Program-made: the position numbers and the translations under genes
Source: an uncultured Eubacteriales bacterium
Lineage (GTDB): Bacteria; Bacillota; Clostridia; Oscillospirales; CAG-272
Direction of reading: 5' to 3'
Assembly: GCA_910586545.1 (NCBI GenBank)
Contig: CAJUIQ010000008.1
Coordinates: forward strand, 1-64,000
Length of the DNA stretch: 64,000 bases
Shown here: one piece after another, positions 8,779 through 17,054 of the stretch
Numbering within the stretch: the first letter of the stretch is position 1
How the letters are laid out: each line of letters starts with the position of its first letter
The notes under the pieces: model-generated
Database searches by the model: none
Told to the model about the DNA's origin: nothing
The model's input: only the letters and a program-made list of their open reading frames with translations

Positions 8779-8806
8779 ATTATAGCACATTTGTAAATTT
8801 TGTCAA
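8779..8806 (-). promoter_or_regulatory. Sigma-A promoter of the sigH-like gene
   Basis: Reading leftward, TTGACA (8801-8806), 16 bp, TATAAT (8779-8784), with TG one base before the -10 (extended -10). The predicted transcript starts near 8772, which forces the translation start to the TTG at 8718. Confidence 0.8.
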
Positions 8807-8917
8807 TAGCAGTTTTAAAAATTCTTAAATTTTCGTAAATATTTCATTCATATTTGTAGTTTTTATATATACAACGTCGATTTTTATATACAAAGTGCAC
8901 ATTTTGCTGTCGAAAAT

Positions 8918-9583
8918 TCAGGTGTCTTCAAATAAATAATTCACATCACCGGAAAGCAGTGCAATTACGCCACGAAACACTACCTCAGGGCGTTCAGAAT
9001 AATTGCTGAGCATACGTTGGAGTTGATAATCACTATCAGCTCGCACGGTAAGATCCATAATTACACCTTTTTTATCTTTAATAGAACAAGTTACCAAATA
9101 CCCGTCCCCATCCGGCCGATAGGAATGGTCCACATACGCGCCTTTTTTGGCAAACGACAAATGACGCAAAGCACTTCGGTAACTTTTTTCCCGAACAGTT
9201 ACCATCAAATTGCCGGACAGCGCCTGTGCGACCTGACGTCCTGTATCTGTTACTTCATATAAAACAGTAGCGTCCGATTCATATTCCTCTGCCAAATCGT
9301 CCAGTTCCGCACCAATTGCTGCCGGTGACTCACTCGTTCTATCCCGTTCAGCGTGCGCTCCGCTTTCTTCTGTTTCTTTTTCTCCAGATGCGTCTCGTAC
9401 AATTTCACGGATATGTCCTGCATCTACCAACGAAAAAAAGCACTGTGCAAAATCAAAAAAATTGACGATTCCATCTTGCATCATAATAGAGCCGATACTT
9501 GGATAGTCCAAAGGGTAGCCGATTTTATCCAGCAAATATAATATGAAAATTTTTATTTCATTTTCTTCTTTGAACTGTGCCAT
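8918..9583 (-). CDS. DUF4364 family protein
   Basis: A 221-residue protein that opens with KEENEIKIFILYLLDKIGYPLDY, typical of DUF4364, a family with a winged-helix-like N-terminus. Residues ~70-110 are a charged low-complexity insert, and the C-terminal half is a conserved beta-rich domain. A transcription-regulator-like role is suspected from the fold but not shown. The ATG at 9583 has GAGGAA 9 bp upstream; the in-frame GTG at 9592 is too close to it. Confidence 0.8.
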   Translation of the reverse strand: MAQFKEENEIKIFILYLLDKIGYPLDYPSIGSIMMQDGIVNFFDFAQCFFSLVDAGHIREIVRDASGEKETEESGAHAERDRTSESPAAIGAELDDLAEEYESDATVLYEVTDTGRQVAQALSGNLMVTVREKSYRSALRHLSFAKKGAYVDHSYRPDGDGYLVTCSIKDKKGVIMDLTVRADSDYQLQRMLSNYSERPEVVFRGVIALLSGDVNYLFEDT

Positions 9584-9622
9584 GCGATCCACTTCCTCAT
9601 TTTATTTTTCACAGAGTCCCGC

Positions 9623-9655
9623 AAAAAGGCGGGGAGTAATAATCCCCGCCTTTTT
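9623..9655. terminator. Bidirectional terminator
   Basis: AAAAAGGCGGGGA pairs with TCCCCGCCTTTTT around a 7-base loop. A-rich and T-rich flanks make it work on either strand; here it ends the leftward OppA-like transcript. Confidence 0.88.
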
Positions 9656-9682
9656 TACCGATCAACCTTTACAAAATAGTCT

Positions 9683-11446
9683 TTATTCTCCTTGAGACTC
9701 AGCTTCCATAGACTCTTTATATTCCATATAGTCGCGCATTTTCATTCTCTTGAAATCTCTGCCCCAGTAAGTGTCCTTGATTCCGCTAAGCACCTTGTCG
9801 TTGCAAATATATGCATCTTTCAAAAACAGCAACGGCATTACCGGCATATCATCCAGCAACATTTCCTCGGCTTCGTGAAGCTTTTCCGTTTTTGTACTAC
9901 TGTCACTTCCTGCGGCATACGCTTCCTCAATCAGCGCACTATAATCTTCGCTGTTGTAACCGGTCACATGCGGGATCACGTCATAATCTGCAGAATCCAT
10001 GTCCACACCATTGCCGGAAAATTCAGCAGCAAACGGCGCCAGCGCGGAAAATGCATCGGAAGAAAGCATTTGATAGTCAAGCGCAATCACATCAAAATCG
10101 CCCGCCTCATATGCCTCCTGGAACAAATCTTTGTATGTGTCAGACTGGTTTGCCTCGGTAGACGGTTCTTTTTCCGGAGATAGACTTTCCACTTTTACAG
10201 TAAAGCCCAAATCCTTCCATACATCGGCAACATATTCTGCAATCGCCAAATCTACTTCAGTATTCCTTACGGTAATGGTAAAGGATCCTTTTGTTACCCC
10301 GGCTTTTTTTAGCAGGGACTGCGCTTCGGAAATATTTGCTGTATTTTCAATTAAACTGCCGCCTTTTTCACGGAACTTACCTTTACCGCCAGCATCCAAT
10401 ACTGTAGACGGGATCAAGCCTGTTGCAGCGTCCGCATATACCACAAGCTCCTCCAGAGCCTGCCGGTCAATGGCCATAGAAAGCGCTTTGCGCACCTCCG
10501 GTTTTTCAAACAGTTCATTTTCTGTATTAAAGAAATATGTATGTGTTACTGCGCCGTCCCGGATCTCAGCCTCTTTTTCATAATCAGCCCGAGCAGCCAG
10601 CGGAAGCTCGCCCATATAGAAAATATCTCCCGCTTCGTAATGCTCTAACTGCTTTTCCTTATCTCCGTAACCAAATTGGATCACCAATCTATAAGGAATA
10701 ACATACTTATCCAAAGCCTGATTTGACTCTGTATCACGATAGTAGTATGAAGAACGTTCCAAACGCATTTCCTGTCCGATTGTAATGCCTCTTACAGCAA
10801 AAGGACCATTGGTCACCATAGAAGAAGCGCGTTTAGCCCATTTGTCACTGCTCTCGACTTTGTCTCTCTGCAAAGGAACCAGTGCAACACTGGCGCAGTT
10901 ACGGAAAAAGGCATCCAAATCTACTTCTTTTGAAGCAAATTCTATTTCCAGGACATAGGTTTCAATGGCGTATACACCAAGGTCGTCTACCGTAGCGTCA
11001 CCCATTTTAATTTCCCGTGCATTTTTCACATCATACAGCAAGGATGCAGCTTCACAAGCGTTCGTAGGCTCTAAAATCCGCTTCCACGCATATATAAAAT
11101 CGTTTGCCTGAACCGTTCGGCCATCGCTCCATTTATTTTCCCGCAGATTGATCTGAATCCGATATCCGTCTTCTTCACTATCCGGTTTCACTTCTTTATA
11201 GCTATCCATCATAGCCTTTTCCCAGTTGCCCTTTTCATCTAACCGGGTAAGGCCCTCATAAATAAGGGAAAAGACCTTAGCCGCAGCGGCGTCCGTATAG
11301 GCCAACATCGGATCATAATCATAAATTTCATCAGCAAGATACATGGTAATAATCGCGCCTCTGTCATCCTTTTCCAAGGTAGAGCAAGAAGCAAACGCAC
11401 AAACGACCAGTATCGCTGCGAGCACAAAAGAAAGCAATCTTTTCAT
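9683..11446 (-). CDS. Peptide-type ABC transporter substrate-binding lipoprotein (OppA/DppA family)
   Basis: A 587-residue secreted lipoprotein: signal peptide MKRLLSFVLAAILVVCAFAS with lipobox ending at Cys20, then an SBP_bac_5 domain. Recognisable stretches include DPMLAYTDAAAAKVFSLIYEG, LRENKWSDGRTVQANDFIYAW and RKALSMAIDRQALEELV. It should bind oligopeptides or a related solute at the outer face of the membrane. No permease or ATPase gene lies beside it, so it is an orphan binding protein that must use a transporter encoded elsewhere. It has its own promoter and terminator and AGAAGGAG before the ATG. Confidence 0.9.
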   Translation of the reverse strand: MKRLLSFVLAAILVVCAFASCSTLEKDDRGAIITMYLADEIYDYDPMLAYTDAAAAKVFSLIYEGLTRLDEKGNWEKAMMDSYKEVKPDSEEDGYRIQINLRENKWSDGRTVQANDFIYAWKRILEPTNACEAASLLYDVKNAREIKMGDATVDDLGVYAIETYVLEIEFASKEVDLDAFFRNCASVALVPLQRDKVESSDKWAKRASSMVTNGPFAVRGITIGQEMRLERSSYYYRDTESNQALDKYVIPYRLVIQFGYGDKEKQLEHYEAGDIFYMGELPLAARADYEKEAEIRDGAVTHTYFFNTENELFEKPEVRKALSMAIDRQALEELVVYADAATGLIPSTVLDAGGKGKFREKGGSLIENTANISEAQSLLKKAGVTKGSFTITVRNTEVDLAIAEYVADVWKDLGFTVKVESLSPEKEPSTEANQSDTYKDLFQEAYEAGDFDVIALDYQMLSSDAFSALAPFAAEFSGNGVDMDSADYDVIPHVTGYNSEDYSALIEEAYAAGSDSSTKTEKLHEAEEMLLDDMPVMPLLFLKDAYICNDKVLSGIKDTYWGRDFKRMKMRDYMEYKESMEAESQGE

Positions 11447-11533
11447 GGTTTGGAACTCCTTCTAAGACTATCCAACATAATCATCCAGCATGCCGACTGC
11501 ATCCGCGATCGACATACAAAACGCATTCATAAA

Positions 11534-11562
11534 ATTATAGCATAAAGAAAGCGGGGAATCAA
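11534..11562 (-). promoter_or_regulatory. Sigma-A promoter of the OppA-like gene
   Basis: TTGATT (11557-11562), 17 bp, TATAAT (11534-11539), reading leftward; the leader is about 80 nt. Confidence 0.72.
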
Positions 11563-11667
11563 TTGCCTGTTTGCAAAATATAAAAATATTCATCTTTTTG
11601 CACAATTTAAAAAACCGTGTTTCGTAACTTTTCAACAGACAGTGTTCCCTACCCACTTCGCTCGCGC

Positions 11668-11696
11668 GTATGGATCACACAAAAATGCAGATACTA
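11668..11696 (+). promoter_or_regulatory. Possible sigma-G type promoter of gpr
   Basis: GTATG (11668-11672), 17 bp, GATACTA (11690-11696), similar to the forespore sigma-G boxes (GnATR and CATnnTA) expected for gpr. The match is imperfect in the -10 first base. Confidence 0.35.
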
Positions 11697-11738
11697 CTTA
11701 TTATTATACCTATTTTTGTCAGAAAGGCAATAGTGGTC

Positions 11739-12680
11739 ATGAAAAATTCACATTCAAATTCCAGAACATCCGATTCGAACGGTCAATATCCCAACGCACC
11801 GTATTCCCCGCGCACAGATCTGGCATGTGAAAGCAGCAGAGCATGGGAGCATGTACCAGGTACTACCTATCGAGAATGGGAAAAGTATGGATTTCGGATT
11901 GCACAGCTGCAGGTATTGGATCAGGAGGGGGAACAGCATACAGGACAAAGTCGGGGCCGATACACCACAGTATACTGTCCGGTCATTCGATACTGGGAAG
12001 AAGAACAGATTGAACAGGCAGCCGCCATTTTGGGAGCGCTGCTGCGAGATTACGCACGACGTGCACTTGGCGCAGAGCCAGGAGCAGACACAAAGGTACT
12101 AATCGCCGGGCTGGGAAATCGTTTCATTACCGCAGACGCCGTAGGGCCTCGAACAGCAGATAAAATTTCTGTCACAAGCCATATGGCAAAGGCAGATTTT
12201 TTCGATTCAGTAGGATGCTGCAGCATATCTGCCATCCATCCGGGGGTGAAAGGCCAAACCGGCATCGAGGCAGCCGCTATAGTTCAAAGCACAGCAGCGG
12301 CAACGGCGGCAGATATCGTTATAGCGATAGACGCGTTGGCCGCTCGTTCCACTACGCGGCTCGCAGCAACCATCCAGATTACAGACACAGGCATTCGGCC
12401 AGGTTCCGGTATTGGCAGCCGGCTGCAAGGAATCAGCCGAGACACGATCGGCTGTCCAGTGATCGCTATCGGTGTTCCCACAGTAGTAAATTCTGCCACA
12501 CTTATATATGACGCGCTGGAAAAGGCCGGCGAAACGAGAACAAGTAAACAGCTCCAGGACGTATTGCAAGAAGGAGAAAATTTTTTTGTATCTCCCAGAG
12601 ACAGTGACGTTATTGTAGAGGAGGTGGCCTCTCTCCTTTCCAAGGGAATCAACAAAGCTTTTTTTGCGCACTGGGCTTAG
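11739..12680 (+). CDS. gpr: GPR endopeptidase (spore germination protease)
   Basis: A 313-residue member of the GPR family, which degrades small acid-soluble spore proteins during germination. It is made as a zymogen in the forespore; the N-terminal ~20 residues would include the propeptide, with RTDLACES resembling the usual processing region. Conserved stretches include LIAGLGNRFITADAVGPRT, AIHPGVKGQTGIEA, VIAIDALAARS and GIGSRLQGISRDTIGCPVIAIGVPTVV. The ATG at 11739 has AGAAAGG about 11 bp upstream. spoIIP follows on the same strand, the same order as in Bacillus. Confidence 0.93.
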   Translation: MKNSHSNSRTSDSNGQYPNAPYSPRTDLACESSRAWEHVPGTTYREWEKYGFRIAQLQVLDQEGEQHTGQSRGRYTTVYCPVIRYWEEEQIEQAAAILGALLRDYARRALGAEPGADTKVLIAGLGNRFITADAVGPRTADKISVTSHMAKADFFDSVGCCSISAIHPGVKGQTGIEAAAIVQSTAAATAADIVIAIDALAARSTTRLAATIQITDTGIRPGSGIGSRLQGISRDTIGCPVIAIGVPTVVNSATLIYDALEKAGETRTSKQLQDVLQEGENFFVSPRDSDVIVEEVASLLSKGINKAFFAHWA

Positions 12681-12742
12681 GAATATCCAACAGACAGCGT
12701 CCATATATATGGAGTGTAAACCAAAGAAAGGACGCGTAAAAA

Positions 12743-12796
12743 ATGCAAAACGTGAAAAGCAGACCAAATGTTTTAGGGAGGCGGTATCATGGATAA
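12743..12796 (+). CDS. Possible 17-codon upstream ORF overlapping spoIIP
   Basis: ATG at 12743 with AAAGGA 9 bp upstream opens a frame of 17 codons (MQNVKSRPNVLGRRYHG) that ends at a TAA overlapping the spoIIP start (12789). It could couple or modulate spoIIP translation, or be chance. No conservation can be checked here. Confidence 0.25.
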   Translation: MQNVKSRPNVLGRRYHG

Positions 12797-13997
12797 TTCC
12801 ATTATTCCAGAAATTCGTATCGAATCCTTAGACGCTTCCCTAGAGGATGCGCACCCTAGTATATGTGAATCCACCACTCATAAAAAAGCGGCAAGGGAGA
12901 ACGCTTTGCCGCTGTCAATCATCGCCGCGGCGTTGGTTTTAATTACCGTATCCCTTGCGCTGCACACCTCTCTGTTTGCTATGGCAGCCAATCATCTACG
13001 CACCATATCTCCCACCGAGTTTCTTATGCAATTGATTCTACCTGCATACACTGCCGAGCCTATTGAGAAACCCAATTCAGATACAGAAAAAGATGCGGAC
13101 AAGACTTCCGAGGAAAATCCGCCGGCCCCGGCAGATACGGAAGAACCTCCGGAAGATGATCCGCCGGCCTCTGGAGATACCATACGGGACAAGAATCTTT
13201 CTTCAAATGCCGAAAATGGATTTTCCCTTAGCAATCAAACCAAATATACACCGGATTTATGGGCGCTGTACGGCGTTCCTCGCATGATAAAAACGGCGGA
13301 CGAGCTGGCTGCCGAATATGGAGAGGATGCCCCGCTTGTTTTAATTCTGCACACACATGGTACGGAAAGCTATGCCAACGGAAGTACCGTAACATCAGAC
13401 ACCGGGTTCCGCTCCCACAACCCCCAGGAAACCGTTGTCGCGGTAGGCGGTGTAATTACAGAAGTGCTGGAATCCGCTGGAATTCCTGTTGTGCATCTGG
13501 AAGAGATGTTTGACATGGAAAACTGGAGCGGCGCCTACGAAAACAGCAGCGCAGCCGTACGTGAGGTCCTAAAGGAATATCCGTCAATTCAATATATATT
13601 TGACGTACATAGAGATGCTCTTGGCGGGGAGGATGGAGCCTACATAAGCGGCGTAACAGAAATTGACGGCACACGCTTTGCGCAGATGATGCTGGTATGC
13701 GGAACAGATGAAGGCGGCAGTAACCACACCGAATGGAGGGACAACCTATCTTTTGCGCTTTCTCTTCAGGCAGACCTACATACTGCTTACAACGCCCTTA
13801 TGCGCCCTGTCAATTTACGCACCGCCTCTTTTTATCAAGATTTGCGCAAGGGGTCTCTGCTTTTAGAGGTGGGCACAAGCGCCAACTCCCTGGCAGAGGC
13901 CAAACGCTCCGGCGTATTGTTTGCAGCCGCTCTGGCAGACTATATTTTAGGAGAAGAAGGCGTTGTAGATACCTCTCAGTGGTACAAAGCATATTGA
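12789..13997 (+). CDS. spoIIP: Stage II sporulation protein P (SpoIIP)
   Basis: A 402-residue membrane-anchored peptidoglycan hydrolase. Residues ~38-62 form the single membrane helix, ~85-130 are a Pro/Glu/Asp-rich linker, and the rest is the SpoIIP amidase/endopeptidase domain with the zinc-ligand motif LILHTHGTESY, the segment IQYIFDVHRDALG and LLEVGTSANS near the end. SpoIIP works with SpoIID and SpoIIM to thin septal peptidoglycan during engulfment. It has GGGAGG 7 bp before the ATG and follows gpr by 108 bp. Complete, with no sign of damage. Confidence 0.93.
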   Translation: MDNSIIPEIRIESLDASLEDAHPSICESTTHKKAARENALPLSIIAAALVLITVSLALHTSLFAMAANHLRTISPTEFLMQLILPAYTAEPIEKPNSDTEKDADKTSEENPPAPADTEEPPEDDPPASGDTIRDKNLSSNAENGFSLSNQTKYTPDLWALYGVPRMIKTADELAAEYGEDAPLVLILHTHGTESYANGSTVTSDTGFRSHNPQETVVAVGGVITEVLESAGIPVVHLEEMFDMENWSGAYENSSAAVREVLKEYPSIQYIFDVHRDALGGEDGAYISGVTEIDGTRFAQMMLVCGTDEGGSNHTEWRDNLSFALSLQADLHTAYNALMRPVNLRTASFYQDLRKGSLLLEVGTSANSLAEAKRSGVLFAAALADYILGEEGVVDTSQWYKAY

Positions 13998-14001
13998 AAA
14001 C

Positions 14002-14030
14002 TTGCTTTTTTTAGAAATTTGTGGTATTAT
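14002..14030 (+). promoter_or_regulatory. Sigma-A-like promoter of the pantothenate kinase gene
   Basis: TTGCTT (14002-14007), 17 bp, TATTAT (14025-14030), 45 bp before the start codon. Confidence 0.55.
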
Positions 14031-14074
14031 TTTAAAAAAAGCGGGCTGGCACAGGACCCAGAAAGGCATACGAC

Positions 14075-14917
14075 GTGAAAAAAAAGATTGTAATCGGCAT
14101 AGATGTTGGCGGCAGCACTACAAAAATTGTAGGATTTCATACGGAGGACGGGGTTCGCACCTTAATTGATCCCTTATTTGTACGGGCTACAGATCCCATC
14201 ACCTCTGTTTATGGCGCTTTCGGCAAGTTTACCGATATCAATGGGTTGGCTCTGTCCGACATAGAAAAAGTAATGATTACCGGTGTAGGATCCACCTGTA
14301 TCACCAGCGGGATTTATTCCTTGCCTTGCGAGACACTGCCTGAATTTCGCTGTATCGGCTTGGGAGGGTTGTATTTGTCCAAGCTTAACCAAGCAATCAT
14401 TGTAAGCATGGGAACTGGCACAGCACTGGTATATGCACAAAAAGAAAAGGAGCCTGTATATTTGGGCGGAACCGGCGTTGGGGGAGGCACATTAATGGGG
14501 CTTTCCAAAAAGATGCTGGGAATGGATACAGTGGATCACATTGAAGAGCTTGCAAAAACGGGAGATCTTCACAATATCGATTTAAAAATCAACGATATTT
14601 CTCGACAGGATATCATTCCTGGGTTTGCAGATCGGATGACCGCTTCCAATTTTGGAAACATTAGTGATCTTGCCACAAAAAACGATATTGCTCTGGGAAT
14701 TATCAATATGGTATTTGAAACGGTAGGGATGGTGAGCATTTTTGCGGCCCGCAACTATGGTCTGCAAGATATCGTTCTCACCGGAAATCTGACCAGAGTG
14801 ATGCAGGCCGCAGAAGTTTTTGAGGCGCTCAATCAAATGTTTGATATGCATTTTATTATCCCTAAGCATTCCCAATTCGGCACTGTAATTGGTGCCGCGC
14901 TGGCTGGATGCGAGTAA
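14075..14917 (+). CDS. coaW: Type II pantothenate kinase
   Basis: A 280-residue ASKHA-fold kinase making 4'-phosphopantothenate, the first step of coenzyme A synthesis. The phosphate-1 loop is IGIDVGGSTTKIVGF; the adenosine-site motif is SMGTGTALV followed by GGTGVGGGTLMGL. It starts with GTG (14075), AGAAAGG 8 bp upstream. Type II enzymes are known from Staphylococcus and from many Clostridia and are usually not inhibited by CoA. It has its own promoter and terminator. Confidence 0.9.
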   Translation: MKKKIVIGIDVGGSTTKIVGFHTEDGVRTLIDPLFVRATDPITSVYGAFGKFTDINGLALSDIEKVMITGVGSTCITSGIYSLPCETLPEFRCIGLGGLYLSKLNQAIIVSMGTGTALVYAQKEKEPVYLGGTGVGGGTLMGLSKKMLGMDTVDHIEELAKTGDLHNIDLKINDISRQDIIPGFADRMTASNFGNISDLATKNDIALGIINMVFETVGMVSIFAARNYGLQDIVLTGNLTRVMQAAEVFEALNQMFDMHFIIPKHSQFGTVIGAALAGCE

Positions 14918-14931
14918 AAAGAAATTTTGTT

Positions 14932-14968
14932 AAAAAAAGCTTCTCCTATATATGGAGAAGCTTTTTTA
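14932..14968. terminator. Bidirectional terminator between convergent genes
   Basis: AAAAAAGCTTCTCC and GGAGAAGCTTTTTT surround a 7-base AT loop. It ends coaW on the plus strand and the C39-like gene on the minus strand. Confidence 0.88.
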
Positions 14969-15017
14969 GTATCCGTTTTTACAAATACCCCCGCCGCGAC
15001 GCGGCGAGGGTATAAAA

Positions 15018-16799
15018 TCAAGAAATTACAATAGCCTGGCTGAACATTCCTGCAAAAGCCGTTTCAGACTTGACCCTTGAATATTTCACATTTTTCCCTG
15101 AAAGAGGATCGTTAAAATAAAAATAGGTATCGTCATGCCCCGTAAGCAGCATACAATGCACGGGAGACGTCCACTTAAACACCGTATCCGTTCCCACTAT
15201 AGTCCATTTCTTGCCGTTCAGATAGGGAGCCTTCATCTGAACAGTCGCCCACACTACCACCGGCTTTCCCTTGTCAACGTAATCTCGGCACAGAGAATCC
15301 AGCGTTCCGCCGCTGATCAGCTGCGCGGAATGCCCGTAGGAAAAAATAAATTTATCACAGGCTTTTTTAATTACTGGAGCATAGCAGCAAAGTCCCGTGG
15401 ACGCTCTAGGGTCTCCCACAAAATATTCCCATGGACTGTATCCCCAGCGCTGTCCATTGTCGTCATAATACGGCAGTTCGCTCATATCCAGATAATTATC
15501 TATAAATGTATCTACCGATATATCTATCCCCGCGTATTGCAGCGCCATTACGGTGCTTACACTTTCACATCCGTTCGGCCATCTGGAACGCTGATCTATA
15601 TAGGGAACATCCAAAATTACAGGCGCGGCGGCGACTACCACGCTTCTTGTAAGCTGAGACGTATTTCCCGCGGCATCCGCCACACTATAGGTAATTGTAT
15701 ACGTGCCAACAGTGTTACAGTCCACTTCTCCCTCTGTGACAACCTTGTCCGATACGTTTCCGTCGAAATCGTCCGATGCTTTTACACCTGGATCAGCAAA
15801 CTTTTCCCCTGTGTATATTTTTATCGTTGCATTCCCAAGGAGAGATAGGCGCGGTGGCGTGTTATCCGAAACATGCACCAGCCTGCTGGCGGACACAGTA
15901 TTGCCGGATCCATCAGAAACGCTGTACGTAAAAGCAAAGTCCCCCTCCGTGCAGGGTTCATAATTTGACGTAATAAGCACTTCACTCGTCAGATCGCCTT
16001 CCAGATCGTCCCATGCACTGTATCCAGGGTCTACAAATTTCGCAGCATGCGTATAAATTTCCGCGTTTCCCTGCAAAACAAGTTGCGGTGGAACAACATC
16101 CTGCACACTGACACGACGCTGTGCGTGTGCTGCATTTCCGCTGGAGTCCGCCACCGTATAGGTAATAATACATGTGGAAGTACTCTCGTCATACTCTCTG
16201 GAAGCGGTAACGGCAGATGTAAGGTCTCCGTCATAATTGTCAAACGCCGCATATCCCTGTTCCTCAAAAAAGTCTATGGACGAAAGCGTCATTTCCAAAT
16301 CACCGTGCAGCTGGATTGCAGGAGGCGTTTTATCCACGATTCGGAATGTTCTGTATATTGCGTATTCACGACCAAAATGCGAAAGTCTGTATTCCTGTTC
16401 ATATTCTCCTACTTTAGAAGTAGACGGATTATCTTGACACACAATCTTGTTGGAAAGATTAAAAAATAAAAAGGACGCTTTACATCCAGGATCGGAAAAA
16501 TCCCCAAACACTTCAATTTCCATAACATCGGAGCCTTTTAACACCAGCTTCGGTTTAGCAAAAATCACTATGCAGGCAATCAAAACAATCAGGGAAAAGC
16601 AAAAAAATACGCCCCAAAAAAGTCCGCGGCGTTTGTGCCGTTTCCGTTTCTGCGGTGCTGGAGGGCGACGCAGAACGGCAGGCTGCATACTCTGCCGCTG
16701 CTGGGGACGCGGTCTTTGTACCGGACGTGCGCTCTGCGGCGCACACCCACCCTGGGGACTTCTATGCGGCGCCGGTTTCCGATATGGCTGCGGCTGCAC
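15018..16799 (-). CDS. Membrane-anchored C39-like cysteine peptidase with four Ig-like repeats
   Basis: A 593-residue protein: a Pro/Gln/Arg-rich cytoplasmic tail (1-60), one membrane helix (~61-81), four repeats of about 78 residues (~83-393) of the DUF5011/Ig-like type (each with DPG or EQG, DxxDGDLTS and YTVADSSGN-type signatures), and a YvpB-like Peptidase_C39_2 domain (~394-593) with probable nucleophile in WPNGCESVS and His in SPVHCMLLTGH. It should act outside the cell, perhaps on the wall or a secreted peptide; it has no ABC partner, so it is not a bacteriocin exporter. The only standard in-frame start is GTG 16799, which lacks a ribosome site; see findings. Confidence 0.8.
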   Translation of the reverse strand: MQPQPYRKPAPHRSPQGGCAPQSARPVQRPRPQQRQSMQPAVLRRPPAPQKRKRHKRRGLFWGVFFCFSLIVLIACIVIFAKPKLVLKGSDVMEIEVFGDFSDPGCKASFLFFNLSNKIVCQDNPSTSKVGEYEQEYRLSHFGREYAIYRTFRIVDKTPPAIQLHGDLEMTLSSIDFFEEQGYAAFDNYDGDLTSAVTASREYDESTSTCIITYTVADSSGNAAHAQRRVSVQDVVPPQLVLQGNAEIYTHAAKFVDPGYSAWDDLEGDLTSEVLITSNYEPCTEGDFAFTYSVSDGSGNTVSASRLVHVSDNTPPRLSLLGNATIKIYTGEKFADPGVKASDDFDGNVSDKVVTEGEVDCNTVGTYTITYSVADAAGNTSQLTRSVVVAAAPVILDVPYIDQRSRWPNGCESVSTVMALQYAGIDISVDTFIDNYLDMSELPYYDDNGQRWGYSPWEYFVGDPRASTGLCCYAPVIKKACDKFIFSYGHSAQLISGGTLDSLCRDYVDKGKPVVVWATVQMKAPYLNGKKWTIVGTDTVFKWTSPVHCMLLTGHDDTYFYFNDPLSGKNVKYSRVKSETAFAGMFSQAIVIS

Positions 16800-16906
16800 A
16801 GATTTATGTCTGTTATAATCTGTTTGGTTTAAAATTACAATCCCCCATTTCTAATGCGCTGCAAGCACATTCCGTTGCGTTTCACGTTACAATATATTAC
16901 GAAGTT

Positions 16907-16935
16907 ATAATAGCATATTATGGTGAAAAAAGCAA
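16907..16935 (-). promoter_or_regulatory. Promoter of the C39-like peptidase gene
   Basis: TTGCTT (16930-16935), 17 bp, TATTAT (16907-16912), reading leftward. Confidence 0.5.
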
Positions 16936-16974
16936 TATTTTATCAAAAAATATTGAACATTTGTTTGCTAACGT

Positions 16975-17014
16975 AAAAAATAGACAGGTTTGCCACACAG
17001 GGCAGACCTGTCTA
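16975..17014 (-). terminator. Terminator of the DUF1015-hom operon
   Basis: TAGACAGGTTTGCC (16981-16994) pairs with GGCAGACCTGTCTA (17001-17014); on the minus strand it is followed by TTTTTT. Confidence 0.82.
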
Positions 17015-17054
17015 CTTTTATGTTGCAATTGTTCCCTGCCAAAGCAGTCATTCA

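Noticed and set aside
12207..12767. A 186-codon open frame antisense to gpr
   Set aside because: Shadow of gpr with Cys/Tyr-rich, domain-free translation.
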